A stretch of DNA of 64,000 bases from Dryas octopetala (GCA_963921425.1 OY992835.1:23436001-23500000), one strand, 5' to 3'. Shown: positions 23,977 to 38,087, counted from the stretch's first letter. The notes: generated by a model from the letters alone, not told the origin. Program-made: numbers and translations.

Positions 23977-24204
23977 GGCTATGTGATAGTAAGATAAACT
24001 GTAATGCTATTGCATATGTATAAAAAACCTCATGACTACGAAGATAATTTATAGGCATCACTGCATAAGTGGGATTATCATAAAAGGAAAGAAAAATATA
24101 TGAGGATACCAAATGATATTAGTTTTTCAGGATTATTAAGTGAAAAAGGAAGAAACAGAGAGAGACAGATGTATCATGTATAGTTTATATATAATCCTAT
24201 ACAT

Positions 24205-24625
24205 GATATGATAAAATAAATTCACATGTTTAGACGTTTTACCTCTAAATAAAATCAAGAATTAAATGTAGTGGAGGAAGGTGAGCCTCAATTCTTGCTG
24301 GAGCCACAAAGATTTTCCATTTAGAACAAAATTTCCAATTAGTTTACATTGATATGATAAAATGGATTCACATGTTTAGATGTTTTACCTCTAAAGAAAC
24401 TTAGGAATTAAATGTAGTGGAGGAAGGTGTGCCTCAATTCTTGCTGGAGCCGCAAAGATTTACCATTTAGAGCAAAATTTCCAATTAGTTTACATTGATA
24501 TGATAACATGGATTCACATGCATGTTTAGATTTTTTACCTCTAAAGAAAATATGGAATTAAATGTAATGGAGGAAAGTGAGCCTCAATTCTTGCGGGAGG
24601 TACAAAGATTTTCCAATTAGTTTTT
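24205..24625. repeat. 146-bp tandem repeat, about 2.9 units, upstream of the expansin gene
   Basis: Units begin gatatgata at 24205, 24351 and 24497. Each contains gattcacatg (or attcacatg), ttttacctctaaa, gaattaaatgta(g/a)tggagg, gcctcaattcttgc and tttccaattag. The units differ at roughly 5-10% of positions, so they are not brand new. They start about 230 bases upstream of the expansin start codon. Confidence 0.9.
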
Positions 24626-26036
24626 TGTGCTTTCTTTGGTATATCGTGAGGTGGCACAAAAATTCTATAGGCCAATCAAAATTAGCACTACTATGATTAT
24701 AGTTGAATCCGGGTGAGGTTCATGCATGTTTACTTCTTTTAATATCCCATGGAACTAAATAAGAACATATGGGTTTTATTCCTTAAATGCATATTTTGGC
24801 TTAAATTTTTTTTATGAAAATTAACGTTTGTACTGATTTGGTACAACTTAGAAAATTCATGGATCAAATTGATACTTTTTTATAAATAATAGACTAAATT
24901 GAAAAATCACAGTAAAATTTGTGGATCATTTTTGTATTTAATCCTAAAAAAAGAATTAAACAAAAAACATACATACAACGTAGATACGATAGAATACTAT
25001 TGAATTTGTATTATGAAAACTATGTGATATTTCAGCTAATATAAATCTTCCTAAGAAATAATATTGATAAGCAAATAAATCATATATTATATATAGTTGG
25101 TGTATAGCTTACAGTAGAGTACGAGGACACTTATAATCAAATGAGGAATTGCGTTTAAGACTTAAGAGGGATAACTTATGGCTCACAATGTAGAAAGTTG
25201 TTGAAAGATGGCTAGAAATGGGAGATCTATCCCGAATTTTGCTGCCGATTTTCTTGCGAAAATGGGCTGTGACAGTAGGCCGGGTTTTAACAGCATATTA
25301 GCTGAAGATGGGCTGACATGGCCAAGCCCAAAATGATTGTGATGTGGCTCTCTTTTGTTTTTGGCTTCGGCCCTAGTGTACCCAATTTTTTTTTTTCTTT
25401 TTTTGGTACATTAAAGTTTAAAGCTTTGTCAATGACGATTTGGTCTAATAAATCATACCTAATCTTCTTCGTAGAAATAGATCAACAGTTGATTAATAAA
25501 AAGCATATTTATAACTTTGATGACCCATTTTATATGTCTAAGATTCTAAACACATATTTCAATAGTGACATTCGTTACTAAACAGTAGTTATATAGTTGC
25601 CTTATGTTATTTAGTTATATAGAAGAGAGGGAAATAACATTATTGTTCATATATGGGTGGACTGGACAATTAACAATTGTTGATTATTGTGGATCTCCTA
25701 AAGATACTTCAATGGAGAATATTAAAGTCGTTTGTTTAAACATGTGTGGATAATTGATATTTGAAAATTTGTACGGATCGTATAATGATACTTATTTCAA
25801 CTAATAACTTACAATAGTTGACATGCGCAATTGATGCGTATAACTGAAGTGAATATGTTAGTCAAACAATAATATCACTTCAAACAATAAGTATGTTGGT
25901 TGACAACGGAAACAAAAAGACAATTATTCTGTTAGTTGACAAAGAAAAAAAGAGAAATAATCTGTTAATTGTGTGCAATTACCATAGTGGCATTATTGGC
26001 ATTATAATCATTAAAAAAAAAGAATATATGGTAAAG
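24626..26036. other. Intergenic with LINE RNase H debris
   Basis: AT-rich. About 25240-25341 on the plus strand reads NFAADFLAKMGCDSRPGFNS before a stop, which resembles the end of the RNase H-like domain of plant LINE reverse transcriptases (typical motif AADFLA). No other LINE part is recognisable nearby. 24798-24950 resembles terminal sequence of MULE-like MITEs. Confidence 0.4.
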
Positions 26037-26430
26037 GGATTAATCTCAATTTGATCCTTAAATTATTATATTTGTATCAGTTTGGTGTTCAAACTTCTAA
26101 TTTAGAAAATTTAGTTCTAAGACTTTTTCAATTTTTTCAATTAAGATTATTTAGTCAATTTACACACTTCTAATTGAGGTTGTTCAGTCAATTTTGTCAA
26201 TTTATGTGCTTGGACTTATGGTATAATTTAGAGTAATTATTATGTCCTTAAAAAATGAGGGCACGTGATTGACACATGATTTTATGCAAACGAAATTTTA
26301 GATGAAAAGTGTGTAAATTTATTGAACAACCTTAATTGACAAAATTAAAAAAGTTTAAGGACTAAATTTTTCAAATTAAAAATTTGGGTACCAAATTAAT
26401 ATAAGTATAATAATTGAAGGACTAAATTGA
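26037..26430. mobile_element. MULE-like MITE, family shared with 44305-44698
   Basis: A 394-bp element with inverted ends of about 130 bp. The left end starts agggattaatctcaatttga and the right end reversed starts aggaattaatgtcaattt. Inner shared strings include ctaatttagaaaattta and ctttttcaatttt. It is diverged from the copy in the MPP-beta intron but has the same order of motifs. No clean target duplication seen. Confidence 0.8.
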
Positions 26431-26639
26431 CATTAATTCCTATACTAGGTTATGGGTTAACTACTTAACTCACTCCTATTATTCCGAGGACTCGAGGATG
26501 GAAACTCGAAAAACAGGAAAAGATGAAAAAAACTACACGCGGACACGATCTTTGTGTTGACCTTCATCAATATTTTATGGTCAAGAATCAATTAAAGATT
26601 TGCTAGTCAGGGGTATTTCCGTAATTCAATAACTCGACC

Positions 26640-27087
26640 CTTAAATAAAAATTTAAATTAGCACAGCAAATCCTCCATCGCCGAAATTCGGGAAGAGCGG
26701 CAAGAAGAGACTTCTCATGAAAGGCAACTCGTGAGTCGTGTCCGGTAAGCACACAGTCGCGCACACAGTGTCTGGAGGGCATTATCGTAATTGCGCCAGC
26801 GCGACTCATTTCCCACACCCTATAACACCAAATCCACTTCGATTCCCCCCAAAAGCCCGAAAATTTGGTTCCTCAGCACACTTTCCCCGCCATTTCTCTT
26901 CCCAATCTATCCCTCTAGGGCTCCAAACGCTTCTTCTTCATCTCCCACACTCACTCTGCAACACAAATCCAAATTCCCTCCCAAATACCCCTTGATTTCA
27001 AGCTAATTACAGCCTGTGCCACTCCAATCATTCTCCATACATGCCTTACAGTGCTGCCAATCGCGAACTCTAACGGTTAACGAATCG
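26640..27087 (+). promoter_or_regulatory. Promoter and leader of SCC2
   Basis: A moderately C-rich region with ccaatc and several CT-rich stretches, ending at the ATG at 27088. An in-frame ATG at 27016 would add 24 residues (MPLQSFSIHALQCCQSRTLT...), but the family normally starts near the MSFPF position, so I use 27088. Confidence 0.45.
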
Positions 27088-30000
27088 ATGAGTTTTCCGT
27101 TCACTTCAAGTTCGGGCTCGAGCTCGAACCTCTGCGGCATCAGCCTCTCGAATACCATACACTCGGAGGTCGCGTCTGGCTTGCCTTTGCCTACGGTTCC
27201 GGTGTTCTGCGGCGCATCTGATCAGGTCCTCCGGCTGTTCGACGAGCCGAGTCGGAACAGTGCGTGGTTGAATCGTCCTGATGAAGCTCTGTCCAGTAGG
27301 ATTGCTGATCTGCTTCGAGAAACTGATGTCTCTTACTTGTAAGTGTTTTCTTTGTTTTGCGCAACTCTTTCGTTTCCAGGTTTAACTTTGAAATTTGACT
27401 TAAGGAAGTGCGTGAAGTTACTTGGAGTTGTGATTTTTGCTTACTTTCATAATTACGATTTGAAATTTAACGGTTTTGATGGTTGCTGTGTGAAATTTGA
27501 CCACATGAGAATTTTCCGATTTTTGTGGTAAAATTAGGTTTTGATTGTTAACTCGTCACTTTTGCTGTTTTCTGAAAGTTTTGGTCATGAAGTAGTTGAA
27601 ATAATTTTTTTTTAAAAAAATTTAACGGTGATTGATTGAAGTTACTGCTCTCTCTCTCTCTCCCCTCTAGTAATAACTGAAATCATGCATGTTTGAACTA
27701 ATGCGATCAGTTTGTGAATTTGAAATTTTGGTGATTAGTTTTACTACATCGTTTGGAATACAGAAACTGTATCATTTGTGCTTATTGCTTACTGAATTGT
27801 ATGTCAGGATTTAAGTTTAGATTAAAATTCAGATAGAGAAGTGTTGGTGTTAGTAGTACAAACGTCTATACTTATGCGGCACTCTGAATTTTTATATTCA
27901 AGTTACAAACATTTAAAAGGCGCATTGGTTTTCATGGCTTTTCTGTATGAATTATTCTGAAGAGTGAGATTTTTTTTTTTCTTATTCTTTATTATTGCTT
28001 ATATACGGTATCATGTACAGGAACCTTAGAGAGGATGCTAGGGCAGTTCCATATAGTTATGTTGAACCTTTACAACTTCACGATGAAGTTCTACGGTACA
28101 ATCCAGAAGCATTTGAGTACAGCACTCCAGGTAAACAAAGTTTTAATTGCTCCATACCTGCCTTGATTATAAGTATTACTGCTTGCGAATTCATTCATCT
28201 TTTACTTACATGCAACTTTTTTACTTTCCTACTAGTTACATAGGGTTTCTGTGTTGCTGCTTTTGCTAGAACAGGAAAACAGTGGGATTCTTTTTTCCCA
28301 ATATAGATAAATAACAGTAGATGCACTGCATAAGTTTAATTTAATTTTAGTATGTTGGGAGATAAATGTGAGCCATTTTTCATAAGCTTTTACATAAATT
28401 ATACTATCAATAAGCTTTTACATAAATTATACTATCAATAAGCTTTTACAATCAATAAGCTTTTACTATCAATAAGCTTTTACATAAATTATAATCTGAT
28501 TGAGTAATGCAATCACATCTTTTTCTGGTGCAAGAATTTTTGGTGACAATATGGACTTTGTTATTAATTATGTAGATTTATAGAATAATGAGAGACCAAA
28601 TATATATTACATACTGATAACATACTCAAAATAATGCAAAATGATTAAAAATAGTATGGCTAGAAATGATAAAATATTATTGTTTTTGTTTGTGCAATCA
28701 TTGATATTGATCAGATATGATAAAATGATTATCGTTATTATTATTAATTTTTTTTTAGGTGTGAAGGTACAGGTTGTTAAAGTTAAAAGAATGCTAATAT
28801 TTTTACACATACAAATGGTATTAACATTGGTATCATCACTTGCTATTCAAAACATGTAGTCTTATTTAACCTCAAAGAACTAGTTTCTTACTAGAATTAT
28901 GTAGTTTTACTTAATCAGTTGAAAGGATACATGGTGAATTTCCAGGACATGTCTCCTCTTTACTTTATGTGTATGTTGGACTTTATTTATTAGTGTTTTC
29001 GGTCCTTAAATGGTTTAATGTTTCTGCGCTTATTGTTTCTTGCACTGTTCAAGTTTCTCAGGTCCTATTAAGGGGCAAGTGCCTGGCAGTAGTATGGTAC
29101 CTGATAAGAAGCCCTTTGAGCCTAGTATACATATAACAAGACATGCTCAAAGAGAATACGGTGCAACTCACAATAATCAGCTCAATTATATTCCTCCTAA
29201 TGTATGTGTGCATCTCTTTGGAAGTTTATAATGTTTCCCCTCTCCTCCCCCCTCTCCTTATTTTCCTAATCTGGAAGATGAAATTGCAGGACATATCTAC
29301 ACCATCTTCTAGAAAACCAAAAGCCAAGAAGAAAGCTAGTGATGGCATTACGTCATCAGTTGAACCAGATCCTGCTTCCATTCAAGGTTCTAGCTGGTCT
29401 TGGGTTTTAGAACTCTCTATCTCTCTCAATCATGCTCATACACTCTTATTTTTAATATTCATTTGAATAACTTATTTTGAAAAATCTTGTTTAGATGCCA
29501 TTATTGGACACTTTTGTGAGTTGGTGGAGGATTTCTGCGGCAGAGCTGAAATTTTCAGTGATGATCGGGATGAAGCAGAGTGGTCATTGATGCCTCTTTC
29601 TGATCTTAGAATGCTTGCAAATGAAATAATGTCTCTTCGTGCAAAGAGGCTTCTACATTTGGTTCCTGTAGATATTTTTGTTAGACTGTTAAGGATTTTA
29701 GATCATCAGATACATGGAGCTGAGGGCTTGTCCATAAATGAATTTGAGCAGGTAAGTTTGTTATAGACTCCATTCTTTCTTGAATATTGCATTTTTGTTG
29801 GGGTAGTTTGCCTCTTAACCTACATTTCTTATTCAATAGATACTCGTGATCACTTTCATTTATTACTTTTCTTTTCACTGTTTCAGTCAGATTCAGATGT
29901 GGTTTCATCAATACATTGTGCACTGGAGTCCATTCATGCAGCTTTAGCAGTAATGGCTCATAACCAGATGCCAAAGCAGCTGTATAAAGAAGAGGTACAT

Positions 30001-33000
30001 GCTTTATATTATGCTTTCTTTTTATATTTAGAGGAGATCTGTTATATCTGTTACTTGTAAATGTATCTTGTGACGTTTTATGACTACAAACGAGGTAAGT
30101 AATGCTAGTTTTTACATATCAGATCATTGAAAGAATTCTGGAGTTTTCCAGGCATCAGATAATAGATGTCATGTGTGCTTATGATCCTTCATATCGTGCT
30201 TTGCATAGGCCAAATGAAAATGGGACACTTGAAGGTTAGCTTTTTTATAACAGTTGGGATTTCTGTAACCTACTATATTTGTATGTCTCTGAATTTTTTA
30301 TTTATTTTTCTATGTATTTTAAACATATTTATCGGTATATGACATTGTCTCCATCAATTTCTTTATTGCTTGTTACCTAAATTGGACTGATTGTTCCCTT
30401 GCTCGATCATTCTGCATTTCCTAGAGTGGTTCTTTCCAAGTTCTGATATTGAGCAACAATAAGTTCTGATATATTTACAGTTGAGGAAGATGAAGAGCTT
30501 GATGCTGAAATTGGTTCAGCAAGCAAGAGGCGGCGTAGTATCAAGACCATAAAAGTGCAGAAATCATCATTTAACAAGTGTGCTTATCTACATTCTGCTC
30601 CTATGTCTTTGATTTTTTGACAAGGTATTTCTGTAATTAAAGTTAGGTGTTTTCTTTTTTCTTACATCTTGCCTTTTGTAGGGTCTCTGCTGCTGTGAAT
30701 AATATTCTTCAGAAAATGTGCACCATTCTGGGTTTACTCAAGGATTTGTTGTTAATAGAAAGGTTGTCAGATAGTTGTATCTTACAACTGGTGAAAACAA
30801 GCTTTACAACATTTATGGTGGATAATATCCAGCTCTTGCAACTGAAGGCAATTGGTTTAATCAGTGGGGTACAGATCAGCACTATTCTTTTATCTGTTGG
30901 CAGCTATTACTTACCTTACATGTTTTCATGCATATATGCATTTTAATGTTATGTGATCTGAAACTTGTAGCATCTTCGTTGTTGGTGGTACAGATATTCT
31001 ATTCATACACTCAACATCGAACTTATGTGATAGATGAATTACTTCATCTGCTTTGGAAGTTACCGTTCTCGAAGCGAGCTTTGAGAGCCTATCACCTACC
31101 TGATGAAGAGCAAAAACAGATTCAAATGATCACTGCTTTGCTGCTTCAGTTGGTTCAATGTAGTGCAGACCTTCCCGAACCTCTAAGGCAGGAATCAAGT
31201 GGTAATTTTGTCTTAGAAGTTTCTCTCAATGCTGATTGTCCAACTAAAGGCCTTGCAGCAGCCACAGGGGCATGTTGTCTCTTTTGGACTCGTGTACTTC
31301 AGCGCTTTGCTAGTGTGAAGACTCAGGAAGCTTCTGAGTTAAAAGTAATGATGGAGAATCTTGTTACTGATCTGCTGACGACATTGAACTTACCTGAATA
31401 TCCTGCTTCAGCCCCTATTCTGGAGGTAAAATATATGTCTGATTTGTGTGGAATATAATATCTTAAATTGCATTAGTGTCTCCGTGCTGAAAGAGATTTA
31501 TTCGCAGGTTCTTTGTGTCTTATTACTCCAGAATGCTGGGTTGAAATCTAAAGACATAGCTGCACGTACCATGGCTATTGACCTTCTCGGCACCATTGCT
31601 GCGAGGTTGAAGCGTGATTCTGTCCTTTGCAGTAGAGACAAATTTTGGTTATTACAGGAGTTGGTTAGTGGGGATGGGATTGATCAGAGTTATCCAAAAG
31701 ATGCATGCTCTGTTTGTTTAGATAATAGGGTTGAAAAAAATTTCTTTGTATGTCAAGGTTGTCAGAGAATGTTTCATGCTGATTGCATGGGAGTAAGAGA
31801 ACATGAAGTTTCTAACCGAAGTTGGCACTGCCAGATATGCCTCTGCAGGAAGCAACTCCTCGTTTTACAATCTTACTGCAAGTCACAATGCAAAGATGGT
31901 GGGATAAAGGATCATAGTTCAGGAAGAAACACTGAAGCTTCTTTTCCAATTACGAAGCTTGAGGTTGTCCAACAGTTGCTTTTGAATTACCTTCAAGATA
32001 CTGCATCAGCTGATGATGTGCATCTCTTTGTACGCTGGTATGTACTCATTGAACCTCATTCCTTCTTGACCTTGCAGTTGCATTGTTGCCATAGTGAAGT
32101 TATGCATGCTCTCGTTCAGGTTTTATCTCTGCTTGTGGTACAAGGATGATCCAAAATCACAGCAGAAGTTCATTTACTATCTTGTTAGACTGAAATCGAA
32201 AGCAATAGTGCGGGATTCTGGTACTATTTTTTCGTTATTGACAAGGGATTCAGTCAAGAAGATTACTTTAGCATTGGGACAAAATAATTCTTTCTCCAGA
32301 GGGTTTGATAAGATTCTTCATTTGCTTCTGGTTAGTAAGCCTTTTCCTCTACTCCCTGATTTATTACGTAATAAAATCTCTATTTTGACAATTTAGTTGA
32401 TATCAGGCAAGTTTAATGGAGAATTCTCCTGTGATCAGGGCTAAGGCTTTACGAGCGGTGAGTGAAAAGGAATATTTTTTTCAAACTTTTAATCCTTGAA
32501 ATGGAAAGTGAGCATTCTTTTTATGGCTATGCTAACAGGATTTAATCCCTTAATCTCTTAATATGATGAGCAGGTCAGTATAATTGTAGAAGCTGATCCG
32601 GAGGTATTAGGTGACAAACGCGTGCAATCAGCTGTTGAAGGAAGGTTTTGTGATTCTGCAATTTCTGTAAGAGAAGCAGCACTGGAACTTGTAGGGAGAC
32701 ATATTGCTTCTCATCCTGATGTTGGTTTGAAGGTGTGTTTAATTGATCTCTCATTCTACTAGGGGATTGGTAGATTCTCTATTAACACATTTTGCTTCAT
32801 CTTCTCCATTTTTTTCTTTTAGTATTTTGAGAAGGTTGCTGAGAGAATTAAAGATACTGGAGTAAGTGTTCGAAAACGATCCATCAAAATCATACGAGAT
32901 ATGTGCACTTCAACTGTGAGCTTCTCCAAGTTTACAAGTGCTTGCATTGGTATCATTTCTCGTATTAGCGACGATGAATCAAGTATACAGGTAATTCTAC

Positions 33001-35828
33001 AGCCAATGAATGTGTTAGATTAAGTATTGAACTCTGGTCACATATTTAAATCATTAAATTTTCCTGCAATATGTTGCGTCTTCCTTGACATGGTGCAATT
33101 TAGTTTTTTCTTCCATCTTCTACATCTCAACACAGAGCTGGATCCAATTATATAAAGGATATGTAGAAGACAAGTATACAAATTTGTTGGTTTTAGATTA
33201 GGTCCCTGTTTTTATTCTTTCCTTTATCTGCAGGATCTTGTTTGCAAGACATTTTATGAGTTCTGGTTTGAGGAACCTACTGGTTCGCAAACTCAATTCT
33301 TTGGAGATGGTAGCTCTGTCCCATTGGAGGTGGCTAAAAAAGCTGAACAGATTGTTGAGATGTTGAGGAGGATGCCAAATCATCAGCGTCTTGTGACTGT
33401 CATTAAACGCAACTTAGCCCTTGATTTTTTTCCACAATCAGCAAAAGCTATTGGGATCAACCCTGTCTCACTTGCATCAGTACGCAAGCGCTGTGAGTTA
33501 ATGTGCAAGTTCTTGCTGGAAAGGATATTGCAGGTACTTTTCTTCTCATATTTTTGACTTGATAGATTTATTGGTCGATTGTTTAAATCTGAATGTTCGG
33601 AAATTCTTTTTTGTCAGGTAGAGGAAATGAATATCCAGGAAGTAGAGAAGCGGGCACTTCCATATGTTCTAGTTTTGCATGCATTCTGTGTTGTGGATCC
33701 AACACTATGTGCACCAGCTTCTGACCCTTCCCAGTTTGTGGTCACTCTTCAGCCTTATCTAAAGAGCCAGGTTAACAGCATTTCATGGATTTTAAATTAT
33801 TTTGTTTCACATGTCCGTATTAGATTTTGTACAGTTATACTGAAAAGCTGCCTTTCTGGATTCTTGTTTACTTGGCAACTGCCTTGTCTATATATGCTTT
33901 TTTTAGTCTGAGGCAACTGATTTATGCCTTTCCAGCTTTCCTTTTGTTACCATTTATTTCTATTTTTTTTTTCCTACAAGAAAGTAAAGGAAAACAGCAT
34001 GTCTGCCTTCTAATTTGCTTTGTCATGTGTTTAGGCTGATAATCCAGTGGTTTCACAGTTACTGGAGAGCATAATCTTTATAATTGATTCTGTCCTGCCT
34101 TTAGTACGAAAGTTACCTCAAACTGTTGTTGAAGAACTTGAACAAGACTTGAAGAACATGATTGTTCGGCATTCTTTCTTGACAGTTGTTCATGCTTGCA
34201 TCAAGTAAGTTTGCATTAGGCTTTTGCTTTCAGACATCTTCTATTTTACTTCTACTATTGTTGTGGTTGCATTCCTTTGCCGATTTGGATGTCTTCTAGG
34301 TTTGATTTTTTCCCTCCTCATTACAGGTGCCTCTGTGCTGTGAGTAAAGTGGCAGGAAAAGGTGGTGCTATAGTGGAGTACCTTATTCAGGTGTTCTTCA
34401 AACGTTTGGATTCTCAGGCAGTTGATAACAAGGTTGGTTGAATTATGTGTAAATGAGTTGTGTTTTTAATCACTTAAATTGTATTTCTAGCATTTATTGC
34501 TTGAATTAAAGTTAAACGTCTTGATATTTATATGGCCACCTCATAAAGTAGGATTTGATTTGTTGGAGTTATAACTCCTAAGATTATAACTGTCTATTCA
34601 CTTGGACAATATTATTAAATTGGTGCAGTTCTGCCTCATAATTGGATAAAATTTTGTACATGCATTCGCCGGCTTTTAAGTAACACATCTATTACCGATT
34701 TTATAATGGGTTTTCTTCCAGTTACATCCCTTAAGTTTGACCATATTGTCTATTTGCTCCCTGGCCTTATATTTGAAATACGTTCTCCCTTATCTATTAG
34801 GGGATGCCAAAGATGTTACTGATACTTGGGGGGAGTTTATGTCGTTGTCTTGTTCTTTTTGAGCGAATTGTTGCTTGGCTTTTGGTTCTTCGTGAATCAA
34901 GGTTGATCCATATTTAATATGCGCTTGATGTGTATTTCTTCTTTTTCTAGAGCAATTCCAATGTTTAGCTCTAAACTGGAACCCATAACTTGTTGGTACA
35001 CAGTACACACACACAAACACAGATGCACATTGCCCATTACATATATGTATATAGTCATATGATTATGTTAATTTTTTTTTTTTTTTGACAAGTTTCTATT
35101 TTGCTGATTACAGCTTGTGGGGCGATCTCTTTTCTGTCTTGGATTGCTGATTCGTTATGGCAACTCTTTACTGAGTAACTCCTCTGACAAAATAATTGAT
35201 GTTGTAAGCAGTCTCAGCTTGTTTAAAAAATATCTTCTAGCGGATGATTATGTCATAAAGGTTAGATCATTACAGGTATGAAATTTTTTATCTTTTTACT
35301 CTTATAAAAGCTTGGTCTGATCTTGAAATATGAAAAGCATGGTTTAATAATGAAATGTAGTAATGGTGCTTTGTATTACTTGTAGGCATTGGGCTTTGTT
35401 TTAATCGCTAGGCCTGAATATATGTTGGAAAAAGATATTGGCAAAATATTAGAGGCGACATTCTCTTCCAGTGCTGATTTTCGTCTTAAGGTAACATTGT
35501 CCCTTGATTTATGCACAGCAGTCTATCTATATACTAAATCATCTTATTGACCAGATGCAAGCATTGCAAAACATGTACGAATATCTTCTTGAATCCGAAA
35601 ATCAAATGGGAACAGATACGGCCAGTAATAATGTGGTTCAGTATTCTGTGGAAGGTGGCAATGCTGTACCTGTTGCTGCAGGTGCCGGAGATACTAATAT
35701 CTGTGGGGGTATAGTGCAGTTGTATTGGGATAATATTTTGGTGAGATGTTTGGACTTTAGTGAACATGTTCGCCAATCTGCCCTTAAGGTGAGTATGGGG
35801 TTTTGATAGTCTGTTCCTAGCTCTGTGC

Positions 35829-35880
<52 letters not shown>

Positions 35881-38087
35881 GTGTTGTCCCATTCCAAGAA
35901 ACAGTGTTATAAGTCTGGAGGTTCAACCACAATCTTGTGGACTGTCAACTCTCAGAAAATTATGTGTAGGAGGAAAAGTAGTTATGTATATATATTCCTA
36001 CAATTTATACTTATTGTATATATATTTATGTATATATATTCCTATTGATTTTATGAGAAACTAGTTTGGAAGAATTGGTTCAAGTGTAGTAGCAACTTTT
36101 TTTCCAATTTATCTATACTGCTTACCAATACACTGCAGATTGTTGAAGTTGTGCTGCGCCAAGGACTTGTGCATCCTATTACTTGTGTGCCTTTCCTTAT
36201 TGCACTTGAAACAGATACTCTGGAGGGCAATTCGAAGTTAGCTCATCAGTTGCTGATGAATATGAATGAAAAGTATTCTCCCTTTCATGCTTTTTGACTT
36301 GTTTTATCTTCTCTATTTGCTTATGCTTGCTAATTGAAGGTTCTTTTTAGGTACCCTGCATTTTTTGAAAGCCGCTTGGGGGATGGCCTTCAGATGTCTT
36401 TTACATTCATACAATCCCTTAATGCTAATTCTGAACATGAGAACACAAAACTCCAATCAGAAGCTTCTGGATATTCTAGGGAAAAACGTGATGGTGTTTC
36501 TCTTGCTCAAGCGAGACTGGGAGTTTCTCGAATCTACAAGCTTATTCGTGCTAACCGGGTTTCCAGGAACAAATTTATGTCCTCGATTGTTCGCAAGTTT
36601 GATAATCCTAGCTGGACCACTTCAGTAGTCCCTTTCCTGATGTGAGTTCAATCATTGGTGCCAATCCTTAGAGTTCATGTATGCTGGTTGAGAGTGTAGA
36701 CTTTTTGTGAAAAGAGACTTTATTAAAACAAAAGGCAGAGCGTACAAACAGTGGACAAGGAGTCACTACTAAAACACAAAGCATAAACAAAGCAACATAC
36801 ATCCCCAACCCCAAACTATAGGAAAAGAAAACAGAAGAAAATTAACTGTCAGCTGTCTTCTAATCTAACAAGTAACTGCTGGTTGAGAGTGCTGACTTGA
36901 AAGTTGATTTATTTTTACAGGTACTGCACAGAGATACTTGCCTCACTACCATTCACATTACCTGATGAGCCCCTTTATTTGATCTATACTATAAATAGAG
37001 TAATACAAGTTAGAGCTGGGACGCTTGAAGCAAAACTGAAAGCTCTGAGTTTACATCTGTTACAAAGAGGTGCACCTCATGGGAATGGCATAATTAAAGA
37101 GGAACCAGCTGGTCAGCCTTTTCCAAGTGGGATGACATCAGTGGATTTGAATGGGACAATTCAACAAGAACCTGTGTGTCATCCTGCTACAAATTATATG
37201 TCAACAATGGATTTGAATGGGATAACACAAGAGGCAGCTGATCAGTCAGTCTCAAATCAAGCTACCTTGTTGGAGGCAAAGGTGCTCATTACAGGCCCAG
37301 GCAGTTCCTGTGGCATCTCAAAAGATGATGAACAGATAATCCAGGTATTTTTTCCTCTTGTAGTTCTAGAGAGTTATTGCCATTGTTAATTTGTTAGTGC
37401 TTTCATTGATTTTAATTTTTTGTGAATGGTTTTGTAGGCAGACTGCCTGGCAGCTATTGCATTGCAGCTTCTTTTGAAACTAAAGAGACACCTAAAAATT
37501 GTGTATAGCCTGAATGATGCAAGGTGCCAGGTAAGCAATTTATAGATAACTGTGGTTGAATTTTATTATTGTGACTTGTGAACTTAATTTTTTCTTGTTG
37601 TAATTTTTCTGTTGAACCAGGCTTTTTCTCCTACTGATCCCGTTAAACCAGGAGATGTTCTCTCCAGGCAGAATGTTCCTTTTGACATCGGTGAAACACA
37701 CACCAACTTGCCCACAACTTATCAAGAATTGGTACAAAGATATCAGGTACCATGAGTCGCAACATTATGCATTTCTGTTTCCCTCCCTTCTTGCTTATAT
37801 GTCGAAGGACTGGGTCCATGGTTGCTGGAAGTTTCCAATAACTCCATACATCAATTCTTACTGGTATCATTACTGTACAGGAATTGAAGAATGCATTGAA
37901 GGAAGATACTGTTGATTACTCAACTTACACAGCAAACATCAAGAGAAAGCGTCCAGCACCCAGAAAAGGACGGAAATCTGTAGGTGGGGATGATGAGGAT
38001 GATGATGATGAGGAATGGACAGGTGGGGCTCGGAGGCTGAGTAATAGTGGGAGGAGAGGTAATTACAGTAGAAGCCGACAACGGTAA
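27088..38087 (+). CDS. SCC2: Sister chromatid cohesion protein SCC2 (NIPBL/Nipped-B homologue)
   Basis: Twenty-eight exons assembled by eye sum to 5415 bases, an uninterrupted 1804-residue frame: 27088-27338, 28021-28130, 29062-29201, 29290-29386, 29495-29751, 29887-29994, 30123-30234, 30481-30577, 30682-30868, 30994-31425, 31508-32037, 32120-32330, 32407-32457, 32574-32732, 32823-32990, 33234-33533, 33618-33770, 34035-34204, 34327-34432, 35114-35275, 35386-35490, 35555-35788, 36139-36272, 36351-36641, 36921-37344, 37438-37530, 37621-37746, 37881-38087. SCC2 with SCC4 loads cohesin on chromosomes in the nucleus. Visible parts: conserved plant N-terminus ([20 protein letters not shown]), basic stretch KPKAKKKA, a PHD finger at about 660-712 ([36 protein letters not shown]), which plant SCC2 is known to have, long HEAT-repeat helices, and a basic/acidic tail ([13 protein letters not shown], then [11 protein letters not shown]). 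All junctions fit GT-AG. The length fits the plant family (about 1800). Confidence 0.95.
28378..28491. repeat. Short tandem repeat in SCC2 intron 2
   Basis: About four units based on aataagcttttacataaatt, full units near 31 bp and shorter ones near 17 bp, inside the intron between exons 2 and 3. No coding effect. Confidence 0.85.
35828..35873. repeat. (GT)n microsatellite in an SCC2 intron
   Basis: About 20 GT units followed by gtatgtatgtgtg, in the intron after exon 22. Likely length-polymorphic. Confidence 0.95.
36682..36891 (-). mobile_element. 5'-truncated LINE tail with 15-bp target duplication, in SCC2 intron
   Basis: About 180 bases (36697-36876) flanked by direct repeats of tgctggttgagagtg at 36682-36696 and 36877-36891. 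Read on the minus strand the insert ends ccttttgttttaataaag followed by a short T-rich tail, the typical 3' end of plant LINEs, preceded by gactccttgtccactgtttg. Everything upstream in the LINE is missing. It sits in the intron before exon 25 in reverse orientation to the host gene. Confidence 0.85.

Noticed and set aside
28378-28491. Regularly spaced repeats that could suggest a CRISPR-like array
   Set aside because: Units are contiguous and variable with no unique spacers, and the DNA is a plant intron.
35534-36064. Frames rich in Cys-Val or His-Thr
   Set aside because: Translation of the GT/CA microsatellite in an SCC2 intron.
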